64,000 bases of DNA from Blastomyces gilchristii SLH14081 (lineage: Eukaryota > Ascomycota > Eurotiomycetes > Onygenales > Ajellomycetaceae): contig NW_003101656.1 of assembly GCF_000003855.2 (NCBI RefSeq), forward strand, positions 278,618-342,617. Direction: 5' to 3'. A model generated the notes under the pieces. The model made no database searches, was not told the origin of the DNA, and saw nothing but the letters and a program-made list of their open reading frames with translations. Shown here one piece after another: positions 24,650-36,840 of this stretch (within the stretch, counting starts at the first letter, position 1; each line of letters opens with the position of its first letter). Made by a program: the position numbers and the translations under genes.

Positions 24650-27345
24650 GGTTTAATCTCTCTATTTAAAAGAGTGAGAGATAGTTCTTTCTCATTGAAT
24701 TTAGAAAAGAAATGAATTTACTCAGTTTTATTTATATTAAACTGAATTTGATTGATATCTACACTGACAAAGATTTCCTTTGCAGCTTTTTCAATCACTT
24801 TCAAATTCTCTTTGATAGTTTTTAAGCTGTAGACTAGATCAATATCATCTATATAACTCAGAGATCACCCTATTTTTATATTTCTATTTTTGACTAGATA
24901 TGCAGTGTATATTGCAAATAAAATGAGTGAGATTGAAGATTCTTGTGATACTTCTATTCTTATCTCAGTCTTGTCTTATTTCATTTCATCAAAGAAAAGT
25001 TGTATGATTCTTTGAGACATAAAACAGTTAAGTCATTTTATTATAGAAAGTGATAGTTTTAACATCTTCAAAGTCTGAATTAACTTTGACTTTGAAACAT
25101 GATTAAATACTTCTTTTATATTAATAAAAACTGCAGTTGAGATCAGATCTTCATGCTTTGCTATTTAAATATCATGAACAATGGAGAGAACAGTGTCAAT
25201 TGTAGAACATTGGTTTCTATCTTTCATTTATTCACTGAATAAAAGAGAGTTATTAATAGACCTTATAAAAGATAGTTAAGTAGCTATTATCTTTTTTAAA
25301 AACTTTCCTAGACAGTTCAATAGAGATATGCCCCGGTGGCCGAATAGTTAATGCGGCCAGTAGTGCCTTGGCGTGGGAAACCAAGGCGCGTGGGTTCGAC
25401 ACCCGCAAGGAATACATTAAATCCGGAACTCAAGCACCTCAGGATTCTAATAAATACAGAGATGTACAAATCACTTCAATGAATCACTCTATGTTCCTGA
25501 GCTGGGAAGTTATTATTGCATGTATCTAATTATCACTTCTTTGTATTTTTCTATGTTCTTGTTATCTTGGCGTGGTCTCAACACCTGTATTTCCTTCTGT
25601 ATAATCAACACTTGACCTGTATTTAACATCACGCAAGGACTCATCATAAGCTCCGCTTGCATATGAGTATAATGAAAGAATAATAATAATAATAATAATA
25701 ATCAATAGAGATATTACTCTATATAACTTCGAAATTGAAATTTTTCTATTAGATTTTATAAGAATCACTTCAATGACTTCTCTTCAGCATTCAAGATGAT
25801 ATTCATTTTTCAAGATATTGAAAAAGAGCTCAAAATATTCAGTCTTTAAGTAGAAGTATGTATTTTAAATAATCAAGTGATTAATTGAATCAGGCCCTGT
25901 AGCAGTTTTAACTGAACTTGAGAAGATAGCTGACTCTAATTCATCTTGTGTAAGATCAGGTCATTCTCAGTCATTTTCATTAATATAGTTAAGAAGTGAT
26001 ATATTCTCTTTCTCTGAATCTAAATCTGATAAGTTTTGAAAGAGAATTCTTATAAAAGCTTAACATTTTTTCTTAAAAGAGTTTGCTGTATATAATTCAT
26101 TCTGAAACTGATATTCTAAGACTGGAAGTTTTAATACACTTCTTATTTTAGTATAGTTAAAAGCTTTAAACACTTTCTTTTCTTATACTTCTTCAAGAAA
26201 TTTATTTCAGCAGTCTGTTTTAGCTCTTTTAATATCTTAAAAATATTTATTTCTGACAGTTTTAAACTCTTTATCAGATATTATATCATTCTTTCAATCT
26301 CTTCTAGCAGTAGATAATTCTTTTCTTTTAGATGAGATATTCTCATTTCATCAAGGTTTTCAATACTTAGAAGATTTTCTCTTTGAAATGTTATCTCTAA
26401 TACTTATTAGAATAATAGATGTAATGAGCTTCACTCTATTCTCAAGCATTTCATTTGAAATATCTTGATCAGAATTTCAATATAGCTTACTCTGTCTTTC
26501 AGATTTTAACAGCTGTATACTTTCTTCAACTGCTTTTCAATCAGCTTTTTCAAAGTTAAACTGATTAGAGAGAAGAGGATTTTCACTCATTTATTTTTCA
26601 CTCAGTTCAATATCAAATTGAATACTCTCATGATCTGATTCTGATATCTCATTTGAATCAATATATCAGTTTATAAGTCTTTTTTTCATTAGATTTTGTG
26701 ACATGAAGATTAGATCTATAGTAGATTTCTGTTTCATATCTTTTCTAAAGAATGTTTGTTGATCAGACTTGTTAACTAAATCTATTGAATATTTAAAGAT
26801 TTATTCAATCAGATTATCAGCTCTTACTACCCTTTTATATTCTGAATTTCATCAGAGATGATGTGTATTGAAATCTTCTATAATTATAGAGTTTCTTAAT
26901 GAAGTTATGTTCAGAAATCCTCTATTAATTTTTCAGATATTAATATTTTTCTTCAATGACTTTTCATTATAGATATTTATAAGCTGTATAGTATTAAACT
27001 CATTCTCTTCATCTATAATATCACTCATCAGAATATCAGAGTCAGATATGATATTAAATCTGAGATTAAATTAATATCTTAATCTCTTTCTTTCATAGAT
27101 CACTACTCTTGACTTTATCTCAGAGTTTTGAGATAGAAAGCAGTAGTAGCTTGAATGAGAAATGATATATTTTTACTCAGCATTAGAATTCAGTTTCTGA
27201 AGTAGTATAAAATCAACTTTTTATTCAAATATAATTTAAAGACAGGAATAAATACAATTTGAGTTTCTATTCACATTATTTTAATTAAATGTGATTTTTG
27301 AAGAGTTTTTAAACTTTTTTTATTATTTTTATTGTATATTAATAC
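24650..27345 (-). pseudogene. L1 ORF2, 5' half: APE endonuclease and RT
   Basis: This is the minus-strand homologue of L2 18928-21243; the start ATG is mutated to ATT near 27343. The RT YIDD box reads on the minus strand around 24845-24870 and the endonuclease EDFN block around 26865-26885. SINE1 is inserted at 25330-25701 with a 13-bp TSD in the RT fingers region. Where L2 lacks one base near 20370, L1 has the full GTTAAAACTG, so that deletion is specific to L2. Stops are numerous. Confidence 0.82.
25330..25701 (+). mobile_element. SINE1: tRNA-derived SINE with (AAT)n tail
   Basis: The tRNA-like head (25330-25415) contains an A box, TGGCCGAATAGT, at 25337-25348 and a B box, GGTTCGACACC, at 25393-25403. 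A stem-loop, GCCTTGG...CCAAGGC, sits between them. The acceptor stem is only partly pairable, so it is not a functional tRNA. A body of about 250 bp and an (AAT)n tail follow. The 13-bp TSD TCAATAGAGATAT is perfect at 25317-25329 and 25702-25714, and the empty site is visible in L2 (20563-20580, reverse complement). It is transcribed by RNA polymerase III if active. Confidence 0.92.
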
Positions 27346-27372
27346 TAAAAGAGAGTAGAGATAGAGTAGAAT

Positions 27373-28945
27373 CTAATTACTATCATTCAATAGTAGATTA
27401 TAACTATTTTGAAAAGTAGAAATCTCAACTGCTTGTATTATATCTAGTTTAGTATCATAGTTATTTCTCAATTCTCTACTCTTATCAGAAGTTTGAGAAT
27501 TCAAATTCTGCTTATATTTAGCTGAAGAATTGAAGTTAGAAGATTTAAATAGTTAAGAGTTTCTTCTTTTTAAGCTTACAGTTGTGAGTTTACTGACTTG
27601 ACTCTTCTCTTCAGTTCTAGATTAACTTTGACCTTCAACTTTTCTTCAGTCCTTTTGAGTTCTTGAAGTAAATATACATTGTTTTGAGCTAGATGCATGT
27701 TTTTCTTTACAATTAGAGCACTTCAGCAGAGTGTATTAATATATTTTATCTCTTTTTAAGCATATTTCATATTTATACTTACTAGTTTTATAATCTCTAG
27801 CATAGAATGCATATTTTAAGTCTCTAAAATAAGAGATTACAAATTGTTTATATCTTTGATAGTTTGAACACTGTGTTTAAGCTTTGAGATTCATTCTTAA
27901 GTCTTTGTATTTATGAACTCTCATTTTCAAATCTGCTACTCTTACTTCAGAGATCTTTGACAATTCAAGTATCTTTATATATACTAGAATAGAGACATTT
28001 ATTCTGCTTTGTCTGAACTCAATTGAATTTAGTTATACAGACTCTTTTCTTATTGAATAGAGTTATATTCTTCTAATTCATTTTTAAGAAGTAGCATTTC
28101 TTCTTCACAGTCAAAAATTTCAACTGAAATATTATGAAGAATGAATTTGTCTCACTTTTCATCTCTCTCAGATAGAATTATTATGTTTAATAAAGATTCT
28201 ACTGCTGATTTTCAGAGATTGTCATTCTGAATAAGGAATTTCACACTGAATTCAGGCATTGTAGTCAGAATGATGAAGTTTTTAAAGAAGAATGACTCAA
28301 TTAAAGCTATAACTAGTTTTTAAATATTAATATCAGTGATTAACTGAGAAAAGAACTGCTGATTAATTTCATTTCTAATTCTGAAAATAAGATTTGAATT
28401 TAGCTTATTTTTTTGCAAGATATTCTGATTTGAGACTTTCAGAATAAGTCTTCTATTTCTGAAGATTTGAAAGTTTTTCTCTTTTTGCATTTTTTTCTTT
28501 ACTTTTCTATGAATAGAAGTATAAGCAGTATTCTTCTCAGTTTTCTCAGAATTTGAGCAGATTTTGAGACAGTAGGTTTAGAGACAGCAGATTCAGCTCC
28601 TTAAGCATATATTTTTCTCTAATTCAAAGAAGAAGAAGTAGTAGAAAAAAAAGAAGAAGAGTAAGATAAAGAGTCAGTGATTGTACTAGGAATTTTCAAT
28701 ATTTTTTGAACTGTGTTTGAAATTCCAAGTTTGATCTTGATCATCTTCTGTAGTTATCTAGTCTGAGTATGAAGAATTAACAGAACTTTTTCATTCATCT
28801 CACTCAGACACTGCTTTTCAAGAATCTTACGAACTTGTTATTTCTCTATTTCTTCTTTCTTTCTTCTCTTCAGAATTTCAATCTCAGAAATAGTATTTAA
28901 GAAAGTATCTTTTTTCATATGAACTAAGTGTATTTTTGAACTCAT
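27373..28945 (-). pseudogene. L1 ORF1 remnant
   Basis: This is the minus-strand counterpart of L2 ORF1. The ATG is at 28945-28943, the Lys/Glu-rich N-terminus follows, then the Ser-rich linker, and the zinc knuckles lie around 27640-27900. The length is not a multiple of three against L2, so small indels exist. Several stops occur. The product was a gag-like RNA-binding protein. Confidence 0.75.
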
Positions 28946-30668
28946 TATTCTCACTCAATGAAAAGCTCATCAGACTGTTTTAATTGAGATATTTATTAAA
29001 CTCTTTTAAAAAGTTGATCAGACTGTTTCAATTAAGAGATTTCTAAGTCTGTTTTCAATTAAAAAGTTGATCAGACTGTTTCAACAGAAGAATAATAGAC
29101 TTTTATATATAAAATACCTGATTCTTTTCACACTAGTTCAGTAACTAGATTAGATTTTTGAAGAGAATCTAATAAACTAAAATTGATTTTTAAGATAAAT
29201 TAATAAAATCTTTACAATCTCTTTCTTGAGATACAGTGAGAAAAAGTATAATATTAATTAATAATAAATCAGATAATATGACAGTTTTTCAGAGAGAAAC
29301 TGATAAACAATAAATAAATTTTTTACAGAGAAATTAATTAAAACTATTTAATTTTATTCTATATCATTTAATTCTTCTCACATAATAAGTATGCAACTTA
29401 AATCAGTTAATAAACAGTATAAAACAGAATTAACTATTAATAAAAGCTCTTCAGTCACTGAAAAAGTAATTATTACTTAAAAGAATATAAAATTATAATA
29501 GAAAACAACTCTGTTTTTAATTCTTTGTAAGAATATTATATAAAACTCAGATAAAAAGACTTACTTTTTCAAGAGAAGTAAAAAACTATTTCTAAAATTC
29601 TTTTTTGTATTAATTGCTGTAGAAGAATAAGATAGAAACTGCTAAGCTATACACTACTATATATTCTTTATCAAGACTTTCTCTCTTCAGAGTCTTGATA
29701 TTATAGAGAATATAAGCCTGTTTCTATATAATAATATAAATCTTATCAGTGAGATGTAGAGAAACTGATTATTTATATCTTAAAATAGAAGACTTTGTCA
29801 ATAATTATATTAATATAGATTTAATTCTTAAATTCAATAGAAATCTAGTATTGCTGTTCTCAATTACTTACAGAATCTATTGAATATTGAGATATTAAAA
29901 CTAGATTTAATATATCTCACTATGCAGAGATTAAAGACTCAGTCAGATTCTGAATTATATTGAATTTATAGTTATTGATATGCTGTTAACTTGTTCTATT
30001 AACTTGTTATTCACTGATTATATATTAAATACTGTTATCAAGGTATCTTTTTATATTATTCTGCTGAGAATGAGCCAGATTGAGAGAGGTGATATGAGAG
30101 TGAGACTTAGTAATAATGTCTAGATACACTGAAGACAGATAGAGTATTCACAGAGATTGCACTTCAGAAGTGTCTGTTGATTATGTGCTTAGTATTATTA
30201 CTGAGGTATCTTTTTGTATTTTTCTGCTGAGGATGGGCCAGATTGGAAAGAGCGGTAACTTACAAGGGTGGGACTTGGCGTTGATGTTTTGGAACATCAA
30301 AGATGAACAGGGTTTTCATGAAGATCACTCCTCAGATATCTTCACAATTACAGTTTGAGAATATTTCACAATCAAGAAGATTGGAGCATATGGCTAGGTC
30401 TCTTCACCTGACAATTTGTATGACAATTTGGCCTGGGGTTGTGGTGTGATAGGGGAGAATGGGGGATAATCCTACACAGGAGTTTTGAACAATATCTGGT
30501 CCATGTTTGGCTGGATAACTCCACCACCACACGGGGTATGCGGTCGGCGATGGGGTCAAAATGCTTGTATGATCAAGGGCTTTTTGATGGATCTATTGTC
30601 GGGTTCTTATTCGAAAAATCGAGCGCGTTCATGGTGGAGCGGTTGAATGTATGCTTGTATAGTCTTGA

Positions 30669-33600
30669 GAATCTGATAATAAATTTAATAGAAGAGCAGA
30701 AACTCTTCTGAGAATCAATCTATAAGCTCTTTCATCACAAGACATAGATCTTGCAGGGTTATATGAAGAAGAATCTGAAGAATGACTTCATTCAATCTTC
30801 ACAGGTCTCTGCAGAAGCCTCTGTGATATTTATGAAGAAGAAGAATGAAGATCTCAGATTATGTATAGACTATCACAATCTGAACTCTAAGATAATAAAG
30901 AGTTACTATTCTCTGTCTCTGATTGAGAATGTAATCAACTGTCTTACAAGAGCTATCATATTCATATAACTAAATGTAATTAATATATATACACAGCTGT
31001 GAATACAGTCTGAGAATAAATGAAAGACTGTCTTTACAACTGAACTGAAATTATTTGAATATCTAGTAATGTCTTTTAGTTTGACTAATACTCTCACAGT
31101 ATTTCAGTCTTTTATCAATAAAACACTTCATATATATCTGAATATCTTTGTGATAATATATCTGAATGCTGTGATGATGTACTCTGTAAAGAATAAAAAA
31201 CACACTTAGTATGTATGAAGTGTGTTAAAGATCTTAGAGAAGACAGAACTGTATATTAAGCTTATAAAGTGCAACTTCAGTGACTATTAGATTAATTTTC
31301 TAGAATATGTAATTACTGCAGATGATATTCAGATAAAATCTTTGTAAATTAAGACTATTCTATCATGATCAGAGCTAACTAGTATTCATGAGATTCAGAT
31401 CTTTGTGAGCTTTGTGAATTTCTATAGACAGTGTATCTTTGTATTTATAAGAATCTTCTTAACTCTTACAGACATTTCAAAGAGTGAAAATAAGAAGAAG
31501 TCATGCTGTGAATAAAGAATGAAAAGATTATTAAGAAGAAATAACTATGAGAACTTTCTTATTTCAGAAGCTCATGAGATCTTTATAAGATTTAAACAGA
31601 TATTCATAGATGTAGTAATACTGTTTCACTTTGATCTCTTACTCTTAATCAGATTGAAGACAGATATCTTCTTCTTTATAATTTCAGAAATACTCTTATA
31701 ACTACAGTTAAATAAGAACTGAGTTTCAATAATCTTTTTCTCATAGAAGATGCAATCTGCAGAGATCAACTATGACATTTATAAGTAGAAGTTTCTTATA
31801 GATGTGAAATTCTTTCATCACTAATATTACTACTTTGAGAGCCTCACAACAGTGATTACTATTAGAACTGATTATAACAGCTTATAATAGTTTACTTCAA
31901 TCAAGAAACTCTTGCAGTGACAGATTTACTGAGCTCAGAGACTGAGTGAGTTCTGATTTAAGATAGAGTATATTAAGAGCACTCAGAACTCAGTAGACAG
32001 ATTCTCTCACAGACTTGACTATATTAGAAAGATCAGAATAACAGACATAGAGAGACTAGAGAAGACAGAAAAGCTTTATAAAATGCTTAAACTGAGTATT
32101 ATAAAGAGATTAACTAAAGAGTCTCTCAATTCTCTGTGAGAGAAGAGAGAGAAGAGAGAGAAGAAGTCTGTATAACTACTCTCTATAACACTGAGAGTTA
32201 ACACTCTGAGAATCTCTGTGAGAATTCTTGAAGAGAGAATCTATAATTTAAAGAGTTTACAGACTTTGAGAAGCACTGTGAAAGACCTGATGTAAGAGAA
32301 AACACAGTATAAGTCTTTATAAGATCTTCTATTCAGATTGACTGAACTGAAACTAAAGAATAAATATACTCAGTATATTTAGAAACTTCTTACAGCAGAG
32401 ATCAACTCTGCAGAAATAAAGAATTAAAGAGACTTAAATAATCTCTTATAAAGAGAGAACTGAATTTATATACTAATAAATGAGTTTCTATATATAGAAC
32501 TTATTAAAAGATATCATGACTCTTCTCTAGCAGATCATTTTACAGATACTAGAATATATGAGTTACTTATAAGAAAATACTTCTGACTGAAGATATAAGA
32601 ACTTATAAAGAAGATAGTGAATTCTTATACTATTTATCAGAATTCATGAGTAGTGTAGTTCAGATTATATGAAGAACTTATTTTTCTATTCATCTCACAG
32701 AAATCTTGAGAACAGCTAGAAATAAATACTATTATAAGTCTCTCTGAAAGTAATAACATATATAATACCTATATTAACAGTGTGCTGATGATAGTAGATC
32801 ACTTTATAAAGATAGCACACTTTATACTCACTCACATGAACTTAAAGTTACAGAATTTAACTCACATCTTCATCTGTGATGTGATTGAGTTGTATGAGTT
32901 GCTTATAAACATTATCTCAGATAGAGAATCAATCTTTATAAGAAAGTTCTGATCTAATCTGATAATTATACTCAAGATCTCATGAGATTGAAGCATAACT
33001 TTTCATCAACAGATAGATGATCAGATAGAATATCTGATAAGTATATTGAAACAGTATCTACAGTACTTTGTTAATTATAATCAGAATAACTGAGTGCATT
33101 GATTATCACTCACAGACTTTATATATAACAACTTAAAGCATGTCAGCACAGATAAAACTCTCTTTAAGATACTTACTAAGACTCATCTGCAGATAATCTT
33201 GATAAACCTGTAAGAGTACACTATAGAGTGTAATAATGTCTGTGAATGAGCTGAGAGAATTCAGAATATTTCAGAGAAAGTCTGTAAATTCTTAAGAAAG
33301 ACTCAAGAGTATCACTGTATCAGAAGAGATACGATAACTTTAAGTATATTATAAAGAGTTTCAAGAAAGATGATAAAGTCTAACTAAGTCTAGAAAATAT
33401 CATTATACAGAGATCTAGTAAGAAGCTGAATCTCTTATAAATAGAGTCTTATAAGATTGTGATAAAAGTTAGTTTATAATTCTACAGATTGAAACTGTTA
33501 TCTGAGTTATAAATATACAATGTTTTTCTTATCTCTTTACTCTATAAATACAAGAAATTCTCAGAAGAGAACTCTGTGACTTATCATTCTATTTATAAAG

Positions 33601-33829
33601 TACTAGAGAGTGAAAGAGAATATCAGATCAAAGAGATTATTAACTCAGAAAGGTGAGATTATAAGCTCTGATTTAAAATTCAGTAATAAGAGTATTCTGA
33701 CAAGATGAATAAGTTCACTTAAGAATCATTCAGACAGATAAGATATCTGTGAAAGTTGAGACATGACTTTCATACTATGAATTCTAATAAGTTAGAATGA
33801 TACAGTCTTCACTAAAAACCTGATAATAA
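30669..33829 (+). pseudogene. A+ pol: RT, RNase H, integrase, chromodomain-like end
   Basis: RT begins around 30750 (NDFIQSSQVSAEASVIFMKKK, LCIDYHNLN). The catalytic box at 31159-31170 reads YLNA where YLDD is expected. RNase H spans about 31720-32000. Integrase runs from about 32480: a degraded zinc finger, then the core, with IVDHF (first Asp) near 32788, ISDRESIF (second Asp) near 32914 and DQIEYL (third, acidic Glu) near 33018. Near 33615-33655 the EYQIKEIINSER segment resembles the start of a chromodomain. Catalytic substitutions and many stops make it dead. Confidence 0.8.
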
Positions 33830-36823
33830 TATATCACTTCTCAACTACATTGATGAAAATGACTGGGAATGGCCTGATCTTACACAAGATGAATTAGAGT
33901 CAGCTATCATCTCAAGTTCTGTTAAAACTGCTGCAGGGCCTGATTCAATTAATCACTTGATTATTCAAAATACATATTCCTACTTAAAGAATGAATATTT
34001 TGAGCTCTTTTTCAATCTCTTGAAAAATGAATATCATTCTGAATGCTGGAGAGAAGCCACTGGAGTGATTCTTGAAAAACCTAATAGAAAAACTTCAATT
34101 CATAAGTCATATAGAGTAATATCTCTATTAAACTGTCTAGGAAAGGTTTTGAAAAAGGTAATAGCTACTCAACTATCTTTTATAAGCTCTATTAATAACT
34201 CTCTTTTATTCAGTGAATAAATGAAAGGTAGAAAACAATGTTCTGCAATTGACACTGTTCTCTCAGTTGTTCATGATATTCAAATAGCAAAGCATGAAGA
34301 TCTGGTCTCAATTGCAGTTTTTATTGATATAAAAGAAGCATTTGATCATGTTTCAAAGTCAAAGTTAATTCAGACTTTGAAGATGTTAAAACTGCCACTT
34401 TCCCTAATAAAATGAGTTAACTGTTTTATATATAAAAGAATCATACAACTTTTCTTTGATGAAATGAAACAAGATAAGACTGAGATAAAAATAGAAGTGC
34501 TGCAAGAATCTTCAATCTCACTCATTTTATTTACAATATACAGTGCATATCTATTCAAAGATAGAAATATGAAAATAGTGCAATCTCCAAGTTATGTAGA
34601 TGATATTGATCTAGACTACAGCTCAAAAACTATCAAAGAGAATTTGAAAGTGATTGAAAAAGCTGTAAAGGAAATCTTTATCAGAGCAGATATCAATCAA
34701 ATTCAATTTGATATGAATAAAACTGAGTTAATTCATTTCTTTTCTAGATTCAATGAGAAAGAACTATCTCTAACTCTTTTAAATAAAGAGATTAAACCCA
34801 GTGTAAATGTCAAATGATTAGAAGTATGGTTAAACTCCAAGTTGAATTTTAAATATCATATTCAACAAAGAACTGTCAAGACAGAGAGACTATTAAACAA
34901 CATTATCAGACTATCAAATGCAGAGAGAGGTCTATTCTTCCAGGCTATGAGACAGTTATATATAGCCTGTATTATCTCAGTAGCTGATTATGAAGTTCAA
35001 GTTTGATGAAATAATCAAGACAATTTCACTGAACTCTTTCAAAGTCTGTAAAACAGAGCTTTGAGAAGAATTCTGAGAGCATTCAAATCATCTCCTATTA
35101 AAGCAATGAAAATTGAAGCTTCAATTCCTTCTTCTGCTATTAGATTTGAAAAGACCTGTATAAACTATGCTCTGAGACTTATAAAGATGAGCTTAAATCA
35201 TATAATCAGAGAAAGAGTCTCTTCTTCATTTTCATCAATTAACTCTGGAAATGAACTGGATTGAAATAGATTTCTTGATTGAAATGAAAATAATTCTTCA
35301 AAGAAAATGTCTTCTCAACTGTACAGACTATGCTCACTGATTAAAAATCAATTTTCTTCTTTAAATGTTGAAAAAGTTGATTATGAGAAGATATCTTTCT
35401 GAAGAGAAAAGCTTGAATCTCTTATAGACTTGTAAATAAGTGAACTATCTAAAAAGAAAGAATATGAACAGCATTTGAAGAGAATTTCTATAATCAATAT
35501 AAAAGACTCTATTCTGATTAATCCAGATGACTCAAAAATGAGAATTTGAATAGATTAGGCACAGGCATTGCTTATACTGAAGATAATATTAATTTTATCA
35601 CAGATTTCTGAAATTTTGGCTGTGAATCTGAAGTCTTTGATGCTGAACTATTTACAATAGTGAAAGCTTTCAAACTTATTGAAATAAAATCTCATAAAAG
35701 AGAAAATAGTTTGAAAGAGATATAGATATTCTCTGATAGTCAAGCTGCTTTAAAAAGACTTAGAAATAGTCAGATTCATAATAATCAAATGCATCTTGAA
35801 CTGATCTTAAACTTCATTTTAAAAATTCAAAAGAGAAGAATATCAAAGCGGATAATTCATCTGTACTGAGTTCCTGCTCATATGAATATTCATGGCAATG
35901 AATTGGCTGATTCAGCTGCAAAAAAAGGTTCAGAATTAAGCAGATCTATTTAAAAAATTGTGTCCTGGTCTTTCATAAAGAGAAAAATAAAAGAATCTTG
36001 TTTAGAGAAGTGAAATAAAAGCTGGCAGAAATAAAAGAAGAGTATATATTATTCAAGATTTGAAACAAAACCCAAGTGGAAATCTTGTTCAATTAAATGT
36101 AAAAAGAAAATATTCTCATCTATAATACAGCTGAAATTAGAACATGGCTATTTCAAATCTTATATACAAAGATTTGATGATAGATTTGATTCAATAGAAT
36201 GCTCATTCTGCAATGTAAATGAGAATTCTGAGTATATTGTAATGCACTGTGCATTATACAATAGTCTCAGAGTCAGATTGAAAGAGAAGTATGATCTAAA
36301 TCAATTAAATATAAGATTCTTATTCTCAACTGAGACAGGAATTAAATACTTAATAGACTTTCTATCAGAAACTCAAGCAGCTACAAGAAAATGACTAAAT
36401 TCAGAAATATCTGAATATAAAGAGGAGAAAATTGATCAGATATAGTCTGTTAAAACAGCTATATACTATCTATTAATAATTTGTTTCATTACAGTCTCTC
36501 TTTATTTTACTTTACTTTTTCTTTCTATTCTTTTCTATCTATCTATTTAATGTGTCTATCTTTAAGACTGTGTTCTCTTTTCTTTTGTCATGATATTGTC
36601 CAATGATTTCAAAGTATCAGAAGATGTTAAACTACTGTAATTTGTAAACAGTTTTTGTATTCTGAGCTGCAATTTTCTGATTTTGCATATCTGAAATTGA
36701 TGAATGTATAATAGTTAACATTATAGATATAGGAAAAACCCTGTGAACTTTTAGTTCTCAGGTAGATGTCATAGTGTCTGACTGCATACATCTATAATTG
36801 AAGAATAATAATAATAATAATAA
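33830..36823 (+). mobile_element. LINE L3: 5'-truncated LINE copy
   Basis: This 2994-bp element begins inside ORF2, equivalent to about 20269 of L2, and runs through the 3' UTR to an (AAT)n tail. The 17-bp TSD TAAAAACCTGATAATAA lies at 33813-33829 and 36824-36840. 5' truncation is typical of incomplete target-primed reverse transcription. It sits near the 3' end of A+ pol. It is close to L2 in sequence but carries different mutations. Confidence 0.93.
33831..36445 (+). pseudogene. L3 ORF2 fragment: RT and RNase H
   Basis: This starts upstream of the RT. It keeps the base missing from L2 (GTTAAAACTG near 33920) and has open blocks at 33957-34220, 34221-34415, 34464-34817 and 35061-35264, all in one phase. 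The RT box YVDD is present near 34590-34605. A run of five A at 35534-35538, against six in L2, shifts the frame before RNase H, and the TAG at 36443-36445 is reached in the shifted phase. The HWVP Trp is again TGA. Confidence 0.87.
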
Positions 36824-36840
36824 TAAAAACCTGATAATAA

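Larger units (their letters stand above)
8767..30668 (-). mobile_element. LINE L1: full-length Tad/I-like LINE, split by gypsy B3 and SINE1
   Basis: On the minus strand its 5' end is at 30668 and its (AAT)n-type 3' tail at 8767. The 13-bp TSD GAATCTGATAATA is perfect at 8754-8766 and 30669-30681, within A+. Subtracting B3 and SINE1 leaves about 7.66 kb, nearly identical to the 7.61 kb of L2, so L1 was full length. The order on the minus strand is 5' UTR (30668-28946), ORF1, ORF2, 3' UTR (9142-8767). Confidence 0.9.

Noticed and set aside
25330..25415. Functional tRNA gene
   Set aside because: Poor acceptor pairing, three dispersed copies with (AAT)n tails and TSDs: it is a SINE head.
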